Below are positions 55,839 through 64,000 of a stretch of 64,000 nt of DNA, in pieces. Below the pieces are notes generated by a model that worked only from the letters and a program-made list of their open reading frames with translations, did not search any database and was not told the origin of the DNA. This DNA is from Psychrobacter nivimaris. GTDB taxonomy: Bacteria; Pseudomonadota; Gammaproteobacteria; Pseudomonadales; Moraxellaceae. A program made the position numbers and the translations under genes. The stretch spans positions 124,001 through 188,000 of the forward strand of contig NZ_VZIZ01000006.1 in NCBI RefSeq assembly GCF_009812035.1. Direction: 5' to 3'. Position 1 is the first letter of the stretch. The number at the start of each line of letters is the position of its first letter.

Positions 55839-55874
55839 AAAAAAGCAGCACATGTAAAATGTGCTGCCTTTTTT
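55839..55874 (+). terminator. Terminator of liuA
   Basis: Stem GCAGCACAT / ATGTGCTGC with A- and T-runs; also usable for coaX on the other strand. Confidence 0.85.
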
Positions 55875-55923
55875 GCGCCAACATAACAATGTGCCAACGT
55901 GCTACTAAGTTACCTATTAACGA

Positions 55924-56652
55924 CTACGATTTATTACGATAATCAAAGTATCTTGCCAAACCATTTAATAATAAATCATCACGTAAGCGCACTGGGCGAT
56001 TAACGTGTTGCGAAATAATGGCTGCATCACCACCTGTCATAATCAATTCAAAGTTGGGGTGACGGTGGCTAATCTCATTAATCGCACCAACAATAGAAAG
56101 CAAAATACCGCGATGGACCGCGTCTTGAGTGGTTAAGCCTTGGCTGACGCTATCAAAAGTACCGTTCGAGATAGTGATTTGCTTAGTACCAGAGAACAGG
56201 GACTCACGCTGTAGATATATGCTAGGGAAAATATAACCGCCCAAATGCTCAGCATGATCAATCAGATCAATGGTTACCGCTGTACCACAGCCAATCACAC
56301 ACTGGCGTTTTTTCTTATCGACCGCACCGAGCATCTGTAGCCAACGATCACAGCCGAGCTGCTGATCATTGTAAGCACTTTTCATCAGCGCATGTGCTGC
56401 ATCGACATGGACAAACTCGAACGGAATATTCAAACGACTGAGTGTCTCTGATACTTTGGCATTGAGGTTATCACCCAATACTGATGAGATACCAATAAAG
56501 TCAGGCGCATAACGCTCAAAGCGATCCGTCAGACCCATAAGTAGTTCGGCAGGTGCTTGCAGGTGCTGCTTAGCGTCATGCGCGACTATTTGTCCGATAT
56601 CATCGGTTAGCCAGTATTTTAGGCGGGTATTTCCAAGATCAAGCCAGAGCAT
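55924..56652 (-). CDS. coaX: Type III pantothenate kinase CoaX
   Basis: 242 residues. Phosphorylates pantothenate, the first step of CoA synthesis; the type III enzyme needs a monovalent cation and is not inhibited by CoA. LWLDLGNTRLKYW carries the P-loop-like Asp, LGCDRWLQMLGA and VIGCGTAVTIDLID the other motifs; TGGDAA is near the end. It follows birA on the same strand (59 bases), an arrangement common in proteobacteria. Confidence 0.93.
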   Translation of the reverse strand: MLWLDLGNTRLKYWLTDDIGQIVAHDAKQHLQAPAELLMGLTDRFERYAPDFIGISSVLGDNLNAKVSETLSRLNIPFEFVHVDAAHALMKSAYNDQQLGCDRWLQMLGAVDKKKRQCVIGCGTAVTIDLIDHAEHLGGYIFPSIYLQRESLFSGTKQITISNGTFDSVSQGLTTQDAVHRGILLSIVGAINEISHRHPNFELIMTGGDAAIISQHVNRPVRLRDDLLLNGLARYFDYRNKS

Positions 56653-56711
56653 AAAAGTCCCTTTATATAGTGCTCGTTAATGATGAGGTTCATCAATATA
56701 GTTGTCTAAGC

Positions 56712-57689
56712 CTAATAAATAACGTCGATGCGTCCAGTAAAAAGCGTAGAAATCTTACCGCTATCTTGGCGCAATTGCAAACAGCCATGTGTGTCGACAC
56801 CGCAAGCGATTCCCGTCATGACTTTTTCTTCGTTATTATAGTCTTGGGTGACGCGTAAGCGCAGACCCGATAGCGCATCCATCGTCGCAAACTGCTCCAA
56901 AAAACTATCCAAATAATAAGTATGACCCGTTGGCTGCTCTATGCCCAAATGCTCAAAGCGTGTCATCGCCGCCATCAATGCTTTGCACATCTGTTGATAG
57001 AGCATTGGTAGGTCTGGTAGGCTCGCAGATCGTGTCTCTAAAGGCAGCCTTTCATTAATGTCTTGTAAGCTAATCGCTTGGTAACTCATGCCCTCAGACG
57101 TTTGTGTGGTGAGCTTTGGTGCTGCTTGTACGTTTAAGCCAATGCCTAGCACCACACCGACCAGCCTGCCAGCCTTCGTCACTGGCTCTATCAAAATTCC
57201 AGCCAGTTTATTAAAGGGTAGGGTACGCTGATCTGCTACATCACTATCCAATACTGAGTCTAATACTGAGCTGTCCGTTATAGATAGCTCTTCAGATTGG
57301 CTCTGAGCTGGCTGATAAAAGCCCAAATCATTTGCCCATTTCACACCAATTGGCGTCAGTCCTTGTGCTTGAAGTTGTTCGTTCAGTGTTTGAATGATAG
57401 GCATCTTCGCCAGTTCAAGACCAATGATGAGCGATAATAAGCCACTGATTGGCATATGCACAGGATGATATAGCGACAGATAGACATTACCACGCGGTGA
57501 TTGCCACGAGCGTCCGTGCTGTCCACGACCTGCGCTTTGGGTTTCCGCGGTAAAAATGTGTACGGTGGCGACATCTAACGACCCGTTTTGCAAGGCTTCT
57601 ATCAGCTCGCTATTGGTCGAGGCGCTACTAGCCACATGACGATGATTGAGCTCGGATAAATAGGTAGAAAAACTAGTGAGTGGCGGCAT
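56712..57689 (-). CDS. birA: Biotin--protein ligase BirA (no DNA-binding domain)
   Basis: 325 residues. AAGRGQHGRSW-type motif (SAGRGQHGRSWQSPRGN), VKWANDLGFY and KLAGILIEP identify the ligase; the C-terminal SH3-like domain is present. There is no N-terminal helix-turn-helix, so it should not act as the biotin operon repressor. The insert around 130-160 (SQSEELSITDSSVLDSVLD) is unusual and Ser/Asp-rich. It is the enzyme expected to biotinylate LiuD. Confidence 0.9.
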   Translation of the reverse strand: MPPLTSFSTYLSELNHRHVASSASTNSELIEALQNGSLDVATVHIFTAETQSAGRGQHGRSWQSPRGNVYLSLYHPVHMPISGLLSLIIGLELAKMPIIQTLNEQLQAQGLTPIGVKWANDLGFYQPAQSQSEELSITDSSVLDSVLDSDVADQRTLPFNKLAGILIEPVTKAGRLVGVVLGIGLNVQAAPKLTTQTSEGMSYQAISLQDINERLPLETRSASLPDLPMLYQQMCKALMAAMTRFEHLGIEQPTGHTYYLDSFLEQFATMDALSGLRLRVTQDYNNEEKVMTGIACGVDTHGCLQLRQDSGKISTLFTGRIDVIY

Positions 57690-57861
57690 AAGTTTAGTCG
57701 ATGTGGTTAAAGGAAACTTTGATATACTGAGCGATTGTTGCGGTCAGACAGTACCGAGTAAACAGCATAAAGGTCGCGTTGAGATTTGGCAAATACAATT
57801 AAGCACGCCTAAGCGTTAGTGAGTACTATAGCGCCAGTCAGTATTATAAAAGGTTCGTTCT

Positions 57862-58668
57862 ATGATGTTATATGTGTGGTTTGTGATTGCAGGCGCGTTT
57901 GCGGGTGTCAGCGCGGGCTTGTTTGGCGTCGGCGGTGGCATGATTATCGTGCCTGCATTGGTCTGGATTTTTACCGCTTATGACTTTTCGCCAGAAGTAA
58001 TCACCCATTTGGCCATCGGGACGTCACTGGCGACCATCGTTGTGACCTCAATTAGCTCACTGACTGCTCATAATAAGCGCGGCGGCGTGCGCTGGGAAGT
58101 ATGGCGCAAGATGGCGCTTGGATTGGTCATCGGTAGTTTAGTCGGTGCTGGTATCGCGGATATGATTGATGGGCAAGCGCTACAGGCTATCATTGGTTTC
58201 GGTGCGCTATTGGTCGCCTTAAAAATGCTGTTCTTTTCAAATAAAGAACAAGTGGGTAAACCGCTACCATCGGCCGGTGTCCAGTTTGGTGCAGGTACTG
58301 GCATTGGGATGGCGTCCTCTATTTTTGGCATTGGCGGCGGCAGCTTGACCGTACCGTTTTTGAACTGGGCAGGGCTTCCGATGAAACAATCGGTCGGTAC
58401 TTCAGCAGCATGCGGTCTACCAATTGCCTTGGCAGGAGCAGCGGGCTTTGCTTGGTTCGGTCAAGACGTGGTTAACCTGCCCGAGGGCACGATAGGATTT
58501 GTCCATGTTACTGGGTTCTTGTTTATTTCAGTTGCCAGCTTTGCGATGGCAAAAGTTGGCGCCAAGCTTGCCCATGTCTTACCTGCACTGATGCTTAAGC
58601 GCGCATTTGGCATATTATTGATATTTGCTGGAGGGCAGTTGTTATTGAGTGGGTTGGGTGTTTTATAG
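57862..58668 (+). CDS. Sulfite exporter TauE/SafE family permease
   Basis: 268-residue inner-membrane protein with about eight membrane segments. The two family repeats begin FAGVSAGLFGVGGGMIIVPAL and GMASSIFGIGGGSLTVPFL (each given in part), the duplicated G-rich motif of this family. Transport of sulfite, sulfoacetate or other organosulfur anions is known for some members; the substrate here is unknown. SD AAAAGG near 57848. Confidence 0.9.
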   Translation: MMLYVWFVIAGAFAGVSAGLFGVGGGMIIVPALVWIFTAYDFSPEVITHLAIGTSLATIVVTSISSLTAHNKRGGVRWEVWRKMALGLVIGSLVGAGIADMIDGQALQAIIGFGALLVALKMLFFSNKEQVGKPLPSAGVQFGAGTGIGMASSIFGIGGGSLTVPFLNWAGLPMKQSVGTSAACGLPIALAGAAGFAWFGQDVVNLPEGTIGFVHVTGFLFISVASFAMAKVGAKLAHVLPALMLKRAFGILLIFAGGQLLLSGLGVL

Positions 58669-58719
58669 CAATAATGAGTTTTTATAAAATTAGTAAGCAA
58701 ACCGTGAGACATTATTAGT

Positions 58720-59661
58720 ATGAAAGCTGCAGAAAAATACCGCCGTGTTTTCGGCTCAATGAATCATCTAAAAGACCAGTTATCATGGACGACAGGTCTC
58801 TCTAATATGGTAGAGTTTTTGGCATGGGAGCCGCAGCGTATTTTAGGTATTACTAAAAAGCAATACGTACGCCAAATCATTGAATGGGCAGCTCACCCAG
58901 AGTTAAAGGACAAAAATATAGAGGAGATTGAGCAATCAGTCATCAAAAAGCTCAATACAAAAATAAATGAGACTGAGCAGCTAGAGACGTATTCAACGCA
59001 AACGATGGGTATCTGTAATGCGAGAGAAGCCGTGCGCCGCGTAACGTTTTTTTCTGAAGACTATCTCAATAAAGAGTTCGATATCTTTTTGAGTTTGTGC
59101 AGTGATGTTTATCTAAACTTATTTTATCAGCAATTTATTAGCTTTGAGCCAAGTGGGCCATGGTCGACACATGGTAATAGCGGCATGTTCGAAAACAGTA
59201 CAGAGCTAAAAGCAATGTATATGGACAATCTAGCCTATAACCATCAGGCGAATGTATTGATAGCCAATGAGTTAAAACTCGCTGGCCGAAAAAACCCAGA
59301 CCCAATCCTAAAGTACTGCTTGATGTATGAGCACTTATTAGAAAAAGGCTTTATCGAGAAAGGGGCAAAGTTTTTGCTGTTATTTATCGGTGGTGACGCG
59401 CTAAAGCAAAACAAGCAAACGCTCGTAAATAGGGAGCTGGCTCTGTGTCATAAACGGCCAAGAAAGTATCAGCATTTGCTAAGACCAGAGCTGTTAAAAA
59501 TAGTCGATCATTTAGAAGTAGCAAGTATCTCTTGGGCAGCCTTTATCGAGTTTAATAATCACTACTTAGCAGAAAATAGCGTCTGCCAAGTGGAGCAAAA
59601 ACTGTTACGAGGGTTCCATCAAAGCCTTGAATCAAAATCGTTTATGCACTTAGCAGTTTAA
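58720..59661 (+). CDS. Conserved-looking hypothetical protein
   Basis: 313 residues, no signal peptide or membrane segment, mostly helical and rich in Lys/Glu/Tyr. I do not recognise a domain. The N-terminus (KAAEKYRRVFGSMNHLKDQLSW) and the centre (PSGPWSTHGNSGMFENSTELKAMYMDNLAYNHQ) look structured and not low in complexity. It lies between the TauE/SafE gene and smc, same strand, 51 bases after the first and 66 before the second. The SD is not obvious (GTGAGAC). Confidence 0.7.
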   Translation: MKAAEKYRRVFGSMNHLKDQLSWTTGLSNMVEFLAWEPQRILGITKKQYVRQIIEWAAHPELKDKNIEEIEQSVIKKLNTKINETEQLETYSTQTMGICNAREAVRRVTFFSEDYLNKEFDIFLSLCSDVYLNLFYQQFISFEPSGPWSTHGNSGMFENSTELKAMYMDNLAYNHQANVLIANELKLAGRKNPDPILKYCLMYEHLLEKGFIEKGAKFLLLFIGGDALKQNKQTLVNRELALCHKRPRKYQHLLRPELLKIVDHLEVASISWAAFIEFNNHYLAENSVCQVEQKLLRGFHQSLESKSFMHLAV

Positions 59662-59727
59662 CCCTAAAAACCCAGCACAATTTCAGGTAGAATAGCCGCC
59701 TGTTTTTGCTAAGTTTATTGACTCTTC

Positions 59728-62700
59728 ATGCGTTTAAAATCTCTAAAGCTGGCAGGCTTCAAATCCTTTGCCAATCCAACCACTTTTACTTTTCGTCATG
59801 GTATCACTGCCATCGTCGGGCCGAACGGCTGTGGCAAATCCAATGTGATTGATGCTATCCGCTGGGTGCTGGGCGAAACCTCAGCCAAGCAGTTACGCGG
59901 CGGGGCGATGAGTGATGTTATCTTTGCTGGTACGCAGGATAAGACAGCAAAAAGTGTCGCCAGTGTTGAGCTGACTTTTGAGCATACCCAAGATGAGCAG
60001 ACTGGCATTCGCCACGAGTTTAACTTGTACCAAGAGCTATCGGTTCGCCGTCAGGTAAATAAAGATGGCCGCTCAGATTATTTTATCAATGGTACGCGTT
60101 GCCGTCGTCGTGATGTGGTTGATGTGTTTTTAGGTACGGGACTGGGTGCACGTAGCTATGCGGTGATTGAGCAAGGCATGATTGGGCGCATCGTTGAGTC
60201 TAGCCCCGTGCAGCTGCGTGAGTTTATCGAAGAGGCGGCAGGTGTCTCACGCTATCAGGTTCGCCGTGAAGAAACGCAAAAGAAGTTAGAGAAAACAAAG
60301 GATAATCTAGCTCGCCTGCACGATATGCAAAGCGAATTACTACGCCAGCAGAAAACACTGTCTAAACAGGCAGCGAGCGCGCAGCGTTACGAAGAGTTGG
60401 CTTTAACACTAGCTGATATCGAGCAGCAGCTTGCTATTCAGCAGCTCTATCAAGCTAAGCAAACGCATCAACAGCAGAAAGTAGCGCATGAACGTAGTGC
60501 TACGGAGGTGTCGACACTACAAGTTGACTACGACACGCTCAAAGCTCAGCAAGATAAGCTCACTGCGCGTATCAATCAAGAGCAATGGCTCAAAGACGAT
60601 GCCCAAAGCGCTCACTATCAGCAGCAGCTCGGCTATCAACAAGCGGAACATAAGCTAAGTGATGCTAAATCACAGCTGGCTACTATTGAGCAGCAACTGT
60701 CTGACTTGGCTCAGCAACGTGCACAATCACTCGCTGATATCGAACGCCTCAACGCTGAACAAGCTGAGCAGAATCAAGCGCTAGAAGCCTTGCGTCCGCA
60801 GCTGACTGAGCTAACAGATAAACGTGATAACTATAAGCGCAATGAGCAGCCACTACAACGCGCGTGGCATGAAGCGCAAAACAATCTGTCACGCTTACAA
60901 GATAAGGCCCGTTCGCTTGAGCAGCAGCAAGCTATCAACACTCAAGCACAAAAACGCCATCAGCAAAGCTATGATAAATGGCAACGCCGCGAGCAAAACT
61001 GGCAAAACCTGTGGCAGCAATTACAGCAGTCTATAGCGCCATCTAGTCGTACTAATGTGAGTAAGACGGATGATGCGCAAGATCTAAGTCAGGTGCTAGA
61101 ACAGCAAATCACTGAGCTAAGTATGCAGTTGCAGCAGGTTAAGCGTCAATACGAAGCCGTCGATGAACGATTATCCGAGATACAACCGCAAGCACATAGC
61201 TTGCAGCAGAGACTAAACGCACAACAGAGTGAGCTGAGCGATAATGAAAAGCGTCATGCGCTACTGGCAGGCGAATACGATACCCTGCATCAAATACTGC
61301 ATCCGAAACCTACACAACAGCAGCAGCAAAGATCAGCAAAGACCCAAACTACTGCGACGGATAATGCAGATAGCGATGGCATACATCATCAGCCGTTAGC
61401 CATTGCAACGCTACGTGAGCAAATTGAGCTAAGTGCGAAGGGGCAGGAGTATGCGCCGCTACTCGATAGTATCCTAGCATTGTGGCTAGATAGCCATGTG
61501 CTGGTTGCTAATCAACAAGCTAATCAAATCAAGCAATCAGACGTTAACAACGCTAATAGCATTTCTCAGAAAACTGATAGCCTCTGGCAAGTGCTTGAGC
61601 ATGACATTGCAGATTTACGGACTTATCAGACGGCACAAAATACGCCTGCCAGTGCAAAAGATAAAACTCTAATAGAGACAGGTCATAGCTTATGGTTGCC
61701 AACTGCGAAAAGTGATATTAGTGACCAAGAATTTGTCAGCGAATTGCCAGACAATTTGATTGATAAAGTGTTGCCATTATCGCAGTTGATTACTCAGCCG
61801 CTACTCTCGCTATGGCAGCAGTGCTATATATATACGGCGCAGTTTGAGACCAGTCAACAGAATGAGATTGACACACTTACTGATGTACTAAAATTATTAC
61901 CATCGTCCGCTATCCTACTTACCGCAGATGGTTGGCTCATCAGTCGTCATGGAACGATTAATTTAAGCAAATTCGCTGGTGCGCAAGATAATCAAAGTGA
62001 TAGCAGCAGTCAATTTCTCACGCAGCGTTTGCAGCAGCGCACTCGTTTGCAAGCGTTAGAAGACTTGCTTGATGAGTTTGAAAGCAAAATACAAGAGCAG
62101 CAAAAATCTATTGCAAAAGACCAGCGCGATTATGATGCGTTGATGGTTAGCTTGGAAGAAACGCGCGCGCAAGCTGAGCAGTTAACCCGTGATAAGCATC
62201 AATACCAGCAGCAACTGACGACCGAGCGAGCCAATGCTGAGCGGTTGCAAGCGGATAGCCAGCGTTTGAACGCTGATAAAGCAACGCTTGAGCAAGAAAA
62301 GCAAGAACTGGTACAAGAGCAACAAACCCTTGAGCAAGAACAACAGCACATTGAAAGTGAGATCGCCACACTCACTCCGCAAATAGCAGAGGCACGAGCG
62401 ACAACTCAGCAACTGCAAGCTGAGCGCAGCGATCTAAACCGCGCGCGTCAAGTCGATGATGACGCGTGGCAAGCACTGCAGCTGCGTATTCAGCAATACG
62501 AGATGCGTTTAGAACATAGTGTTAGCAGTCTGGATCGTGCGACTGAGCAACACGACAAGTCGTTAGAGAATGAGCAAAGTCTACAGATGCATCACGATCA
62601 GCAGCAGGCCAAGTTGCCAGAGCTACAAGCAACGCTACAGTCTGCCCAGACAGCGCGCGATGAGCAGCAAGTGCTATTGAACGAGCGTGATACTGCGCTA

Positions 62701-63675
62701 ACAGCACTAAAACAAACGTACGCTGAGCAGCAGACAGCATTTGATACATTGCAAAATACATTGCAAACGCAGCAAAGCGAGCTTGCCCGTCATGCTACTG
62801 AGCTGGCACTGAGTGCTGCACGGTTAGAGGATGCTAGCGCACACACGCAGAGCGCTTTAGATGCTTATTATCGTGTGAGTCATAAATATAAAGCGCAAGC
62901 TGAGCAACCTCGACAAAGCATGAGCGTCTCAAACTTGCTAGCAGATTTTATCGCTCATGATCGGCGCGTCCGTCCAGACAAAATCGCTGAGCTTGAATCT
63001 GAGCGCGCCAAGTTGACCCAGCAGTTGAGCAAGATTGGGCCAGTTAATTTAGCAGCGGTCGCAGAGTTGGCCGAGGTGAACGAACGCCTAGATCCACTCG
63101 CACAGCAGACGGCAGATATTGCGGCCAGTATGCAGACATTGACTGAAGCGATAGCCTCTATTGATGAGACGACTAAAACGCTGTTTATGCAGACGCTTGA
63201 TGCGGTCAATAAGGAGCTGGCCAATTTATTTGCCAAAGTCTTTGGCGGTGGACAAGCCAGCCTGACGTTGAACACCGACGAGATGCCAGCCAATACGCCA
63301 AAGTCAGAACAGTGGCGCGCAGGGCTTACCTTAATGGCGCAGCCAAAGGGCAAACGCAACAGTCGCTTAGCGGTATTATCGGGTGGTGAAAAAACCCTTA
63401 CTGCATTGAGTTTGATTTTTGCGATATTTAAGCAGCATCCTGCACCGTTCTGTGTGCTTGATGAGGTCGATGCACCGCTTGATGATGCAAACGTTGCGCG
63501 CTTTACCAGCCTCATCCATGAGCTAGCAGATGATTTACAGTTTATATTTATCAGTCATAATAAATTGACGATGCAAATTGCTGATGAGCTAAAAGGTATT
63601 ACCATGCCAAGTGCAGGCATTTCTACACTAGTCAGTGTGTCGCTCGATGAAGCCGCGCGTTACGTAGAGAGCTAA
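59728..63675 (+). CDS. smc: Chromosome partition protein SMC
   Basis: 1315 residues, longer than the usual 1150-1200. ATPase head halves: Walker A GPNGCGKSN (31-39) and, near 1215-1250, signature LAVLSGGEKT and Walker B PFCVLDEVDAPLDD. Between them lie two long Gln/Ala/Glu-rich coiled coils (about 170-500 and 745-1100). The middle (about 510-740) replaces the standard hinge: it is Asn/Ser/Gln-rich in places and lacks the clear glycine pattern of SMC hinges. It condenses and orients replicated DNA. scpA and scpB are not here. zipA follows, as in Acinetobacter-type gene order. Confidence 0.92.
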   Translation: MRLKSLKLAGFKSFANPTTFTFRHGITAIVGPNGCGKSNVIDAIRWVLGETSAKQLRGGAMSDVIFAGTQDKTAKSVASVELTFEHTQDEQTGIRHEFNLYQELSVRRQVNKDGRSDYFINGTRCRRRDVVDVFLGTGLGARSYAVIEQGMIGRIVESSPVQLREFIEEAAGVSRYQVRREETQKKLEKTKDNLARLHDMQSELLRQQKTLSKQAASAQRYEELALTLADIEQQLAIQQLYQAKQTHQQQKVAHERSATEVSTLQVDYDTLKAQQDKLTARINQEQWLKDDAQSAHYQQQLGYQQAEHKLSDAKSQLATIEQQLSDLAQQRAQSLADIERLNAEQAEQNQALEALRPQLTELTDKRDNYKRNEQPLQRAWHEAQNNLSRLQDKARSLEQQQAINTQAQKRHQQSYDKWQRREQNWQNLWQQLQQSIAPSSRTNVSKTDDAQDLSQVLEQQITELSMQLQQVKRQYEAVDERLSEIQPQAHSLQQRLNAQQSELSDNEKRHALLAGEYDTLHQILHPKPTQQQQQRSAKTQTTATDNADSDGIHHQPLAIATLREQIELSAKGQEYAPLLDSILALWLDSHVLVANQQANQIKQSDVNNANSISQKTDSLWQVLEHDIADLRTYQTAQNTPASAKDKTLIETGHSLWLPTAKSDISDQEFVSELPDNLIDKVLPLSQLITQPLLSLWQQCYIYTAQFETSQQNEIDTLTDVLKLLPSSAILLTADGWLISRHGTINLSKFAGAQDNQSDSSSQFLTQRLQQRTRLQALEDLLDEFESKIQEQQKSIAKDQRDYDALMVSLEETRAQAEQLTRDKHQYQQQLTTERANAERLQADSQRLNADKATLEQEKQELVQEQQTLEQEQQHIESEIATLTPQIAEARATTQQLQAERSDLNRARQVDDDAWQALQLRIQQYEMRLEHSVSSLDRATEQHDKSLENEQSLQMHHDQQQAKLPELQATLQSAQTARDEQQVLLNERDTALTALKQTYAEQQTAFDTLQNTLQTQQSELARHATELALSAARLEDASAHTQSALDAYYRVSHKYKAQAEQPRQSMSVSNLLADFIAHDRRVRPDKIAELESERAKLTQQLSKIGPVNLAAVAELAEVNERLDPLAQQTADIAASMQTLTEAIASIDETTKTLFMQTLDAVNKELANLFAKVFGGGQASLTLNTDEMPANTPKSEQWRAGLTLMAQPKGKRNSRLAVLSGGEKTLTALSLIFAIFKQHPAPFCVLDEVDAPLDDANVARFTSLIHELADDLQFIFISHNKLTMQIADELKGITMPSAGISTLVSVSLDEAARYVES

Positions 63676-63890
63676 GCGTGAAATAGTCGACATTAAAAGT
63701 GCTATGAGAATCAGCGCGATGCAAATATAATCAATCAATTGGCATAAATGCAAATAAGATTGACCTCAGTCCAGCATACTGGTTATAAAGTACACAATGT
63801 GGTGACGATATAGGTTAGCCATGCTAGAATATTGCCATTTATGCTCGTTTGTGTATTCCCTTTTGTTATATATACTAGGATGTATTTATC

Positions 63891-64000
63891 ATGACCGTTA
63901 TTCAGTTTATATTGATTGCCATTGCCGCGTTTATCGTGCTCGCAGGGCTGTTTATGGTCATTCGTAGCTTCAAGCGCCGCGGTGCTACCGAAGCTGCTGC
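63891..64000 (+). CDS. zipA: Cell-division protein ZipA (5' part only)
   Basis: The first 36 complete codons before the window ends. They encode a single N-terminal membrane anchor (IQFILIAIAAFIVLAGLFMVI) followed by the basic RSFKRRG, as in ZipA, which tethers FtsZ to the membrane. SD AGGA (63879-63882). Position after smc is typical. The FtsZ-binding domain is outside the window, so the call rests on the anchor and synteny. Confidence 0.7.
   Translation, partial: MTVIQFILIAIAAFIVLAGLFMVIRSFKRRGATEAA

Noticed and set aside
62955-63515. A 186-codon antisense frame in smc
   Set aside because: Shadow of the conserved SMC head coding region.

Overview
The window looks like a chromosomal segment of a cold-adapted gammaproteobacterium of the Moraxellaceae, most likely Psychrobacter. 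The reasons are moderate GC content, protein sequences of that family, a dimeric and a monomeric isocitrate dehydrogenase side by side, a chromosomal SMC gene followed by zipA, and a complete leucine-degradation cluster. Species assignment is inference from sequence character only; no search was run. No rRNA, tRNA, CRISPR array, prophage or intact insertion sequence was seen.

Layout. 0-11 kb: an OmpA/BON-type envelope protein, nagZ (cell-wall recycling), the periplasmic protease prc, a probable CsrA-sequestering small RNA with a GacA-type upstream site, an FKBP isomerase, an M61 peptidase, a double-DUF305 lipoprotein and the pseudouridine synthase rluE. 11-22 kb: icd and monomeric IDH facing each other, a FemAB/GNAT-like protein, ubiC, glyA and a sodium:alanine/glycine symporter whose first start codon is followed at once by a stop. 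21.7-27.5 kb: an orphan TIR-domain protein, gltS, a barstar-like inhibitor directly downstream of a cold-shock-domain/transmembrane/RNase fusion, proA and a small acidic lipoprotein. 27.9-34 kb: a polar amino-acid ABC transporter with one ATPase, three tandem paralogous binding lipoproteins and two permeases, split by a 174-bp MITE-like element. 34-40 kb: an FAH-family hydrolase, a Tat-exported PhoX-type phosphatase behind a Pho-box array, a lipase-like hydrolase and hslO. 40.5-46.3 kb: a gltIJKL-type glutamate/aspartate transporter, a frameshifted mini-gene, a DJ-1/PfpI protein and a rubredoxin reductase. 46.5-55.8 kb: acyl-CoA ligase plus liuB-C-D-E-A, taking leucine-derived isovaleryl-CoA to acetoacetate and acetyl-CoA. 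55.9-64 kb: coaX, birA (which would biotinylate the LiuD carboxylase), a TauE/SafE permease, an unknown protein, a long smc and the start of zipA.

Most notable non-routine signals: (1) 5775-6052, a 30-bp palindrome containing the GacA box TGTAAG-N6-CTTACA followed by a roughly 200-nt region with six GGA motifs, most of them in hairpin loops, ending in a terminator: a candidate RsmZ/CsrB-type RNA. (2) 24162-25365, a membrane-anchored cold-shock-domain/barnase-family RNase fusion coupled to a barstar gene. (3) A dispersed hairpin element of about 105 bp, four copies, each just after a stop codon, three of them inside the liu cluster; the paired arms differ between copies but stay complementary within each copy. 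(4) An orphan CAP12/Pycsar-type TIR effector. (5) A nonsense codon at position 4 of the symporter reading frame.

Starts were moved from the longest reading frame to internal ATGs where a Shine-Dalgarno sequence or the family's length argued for it; this is noted in the entries.
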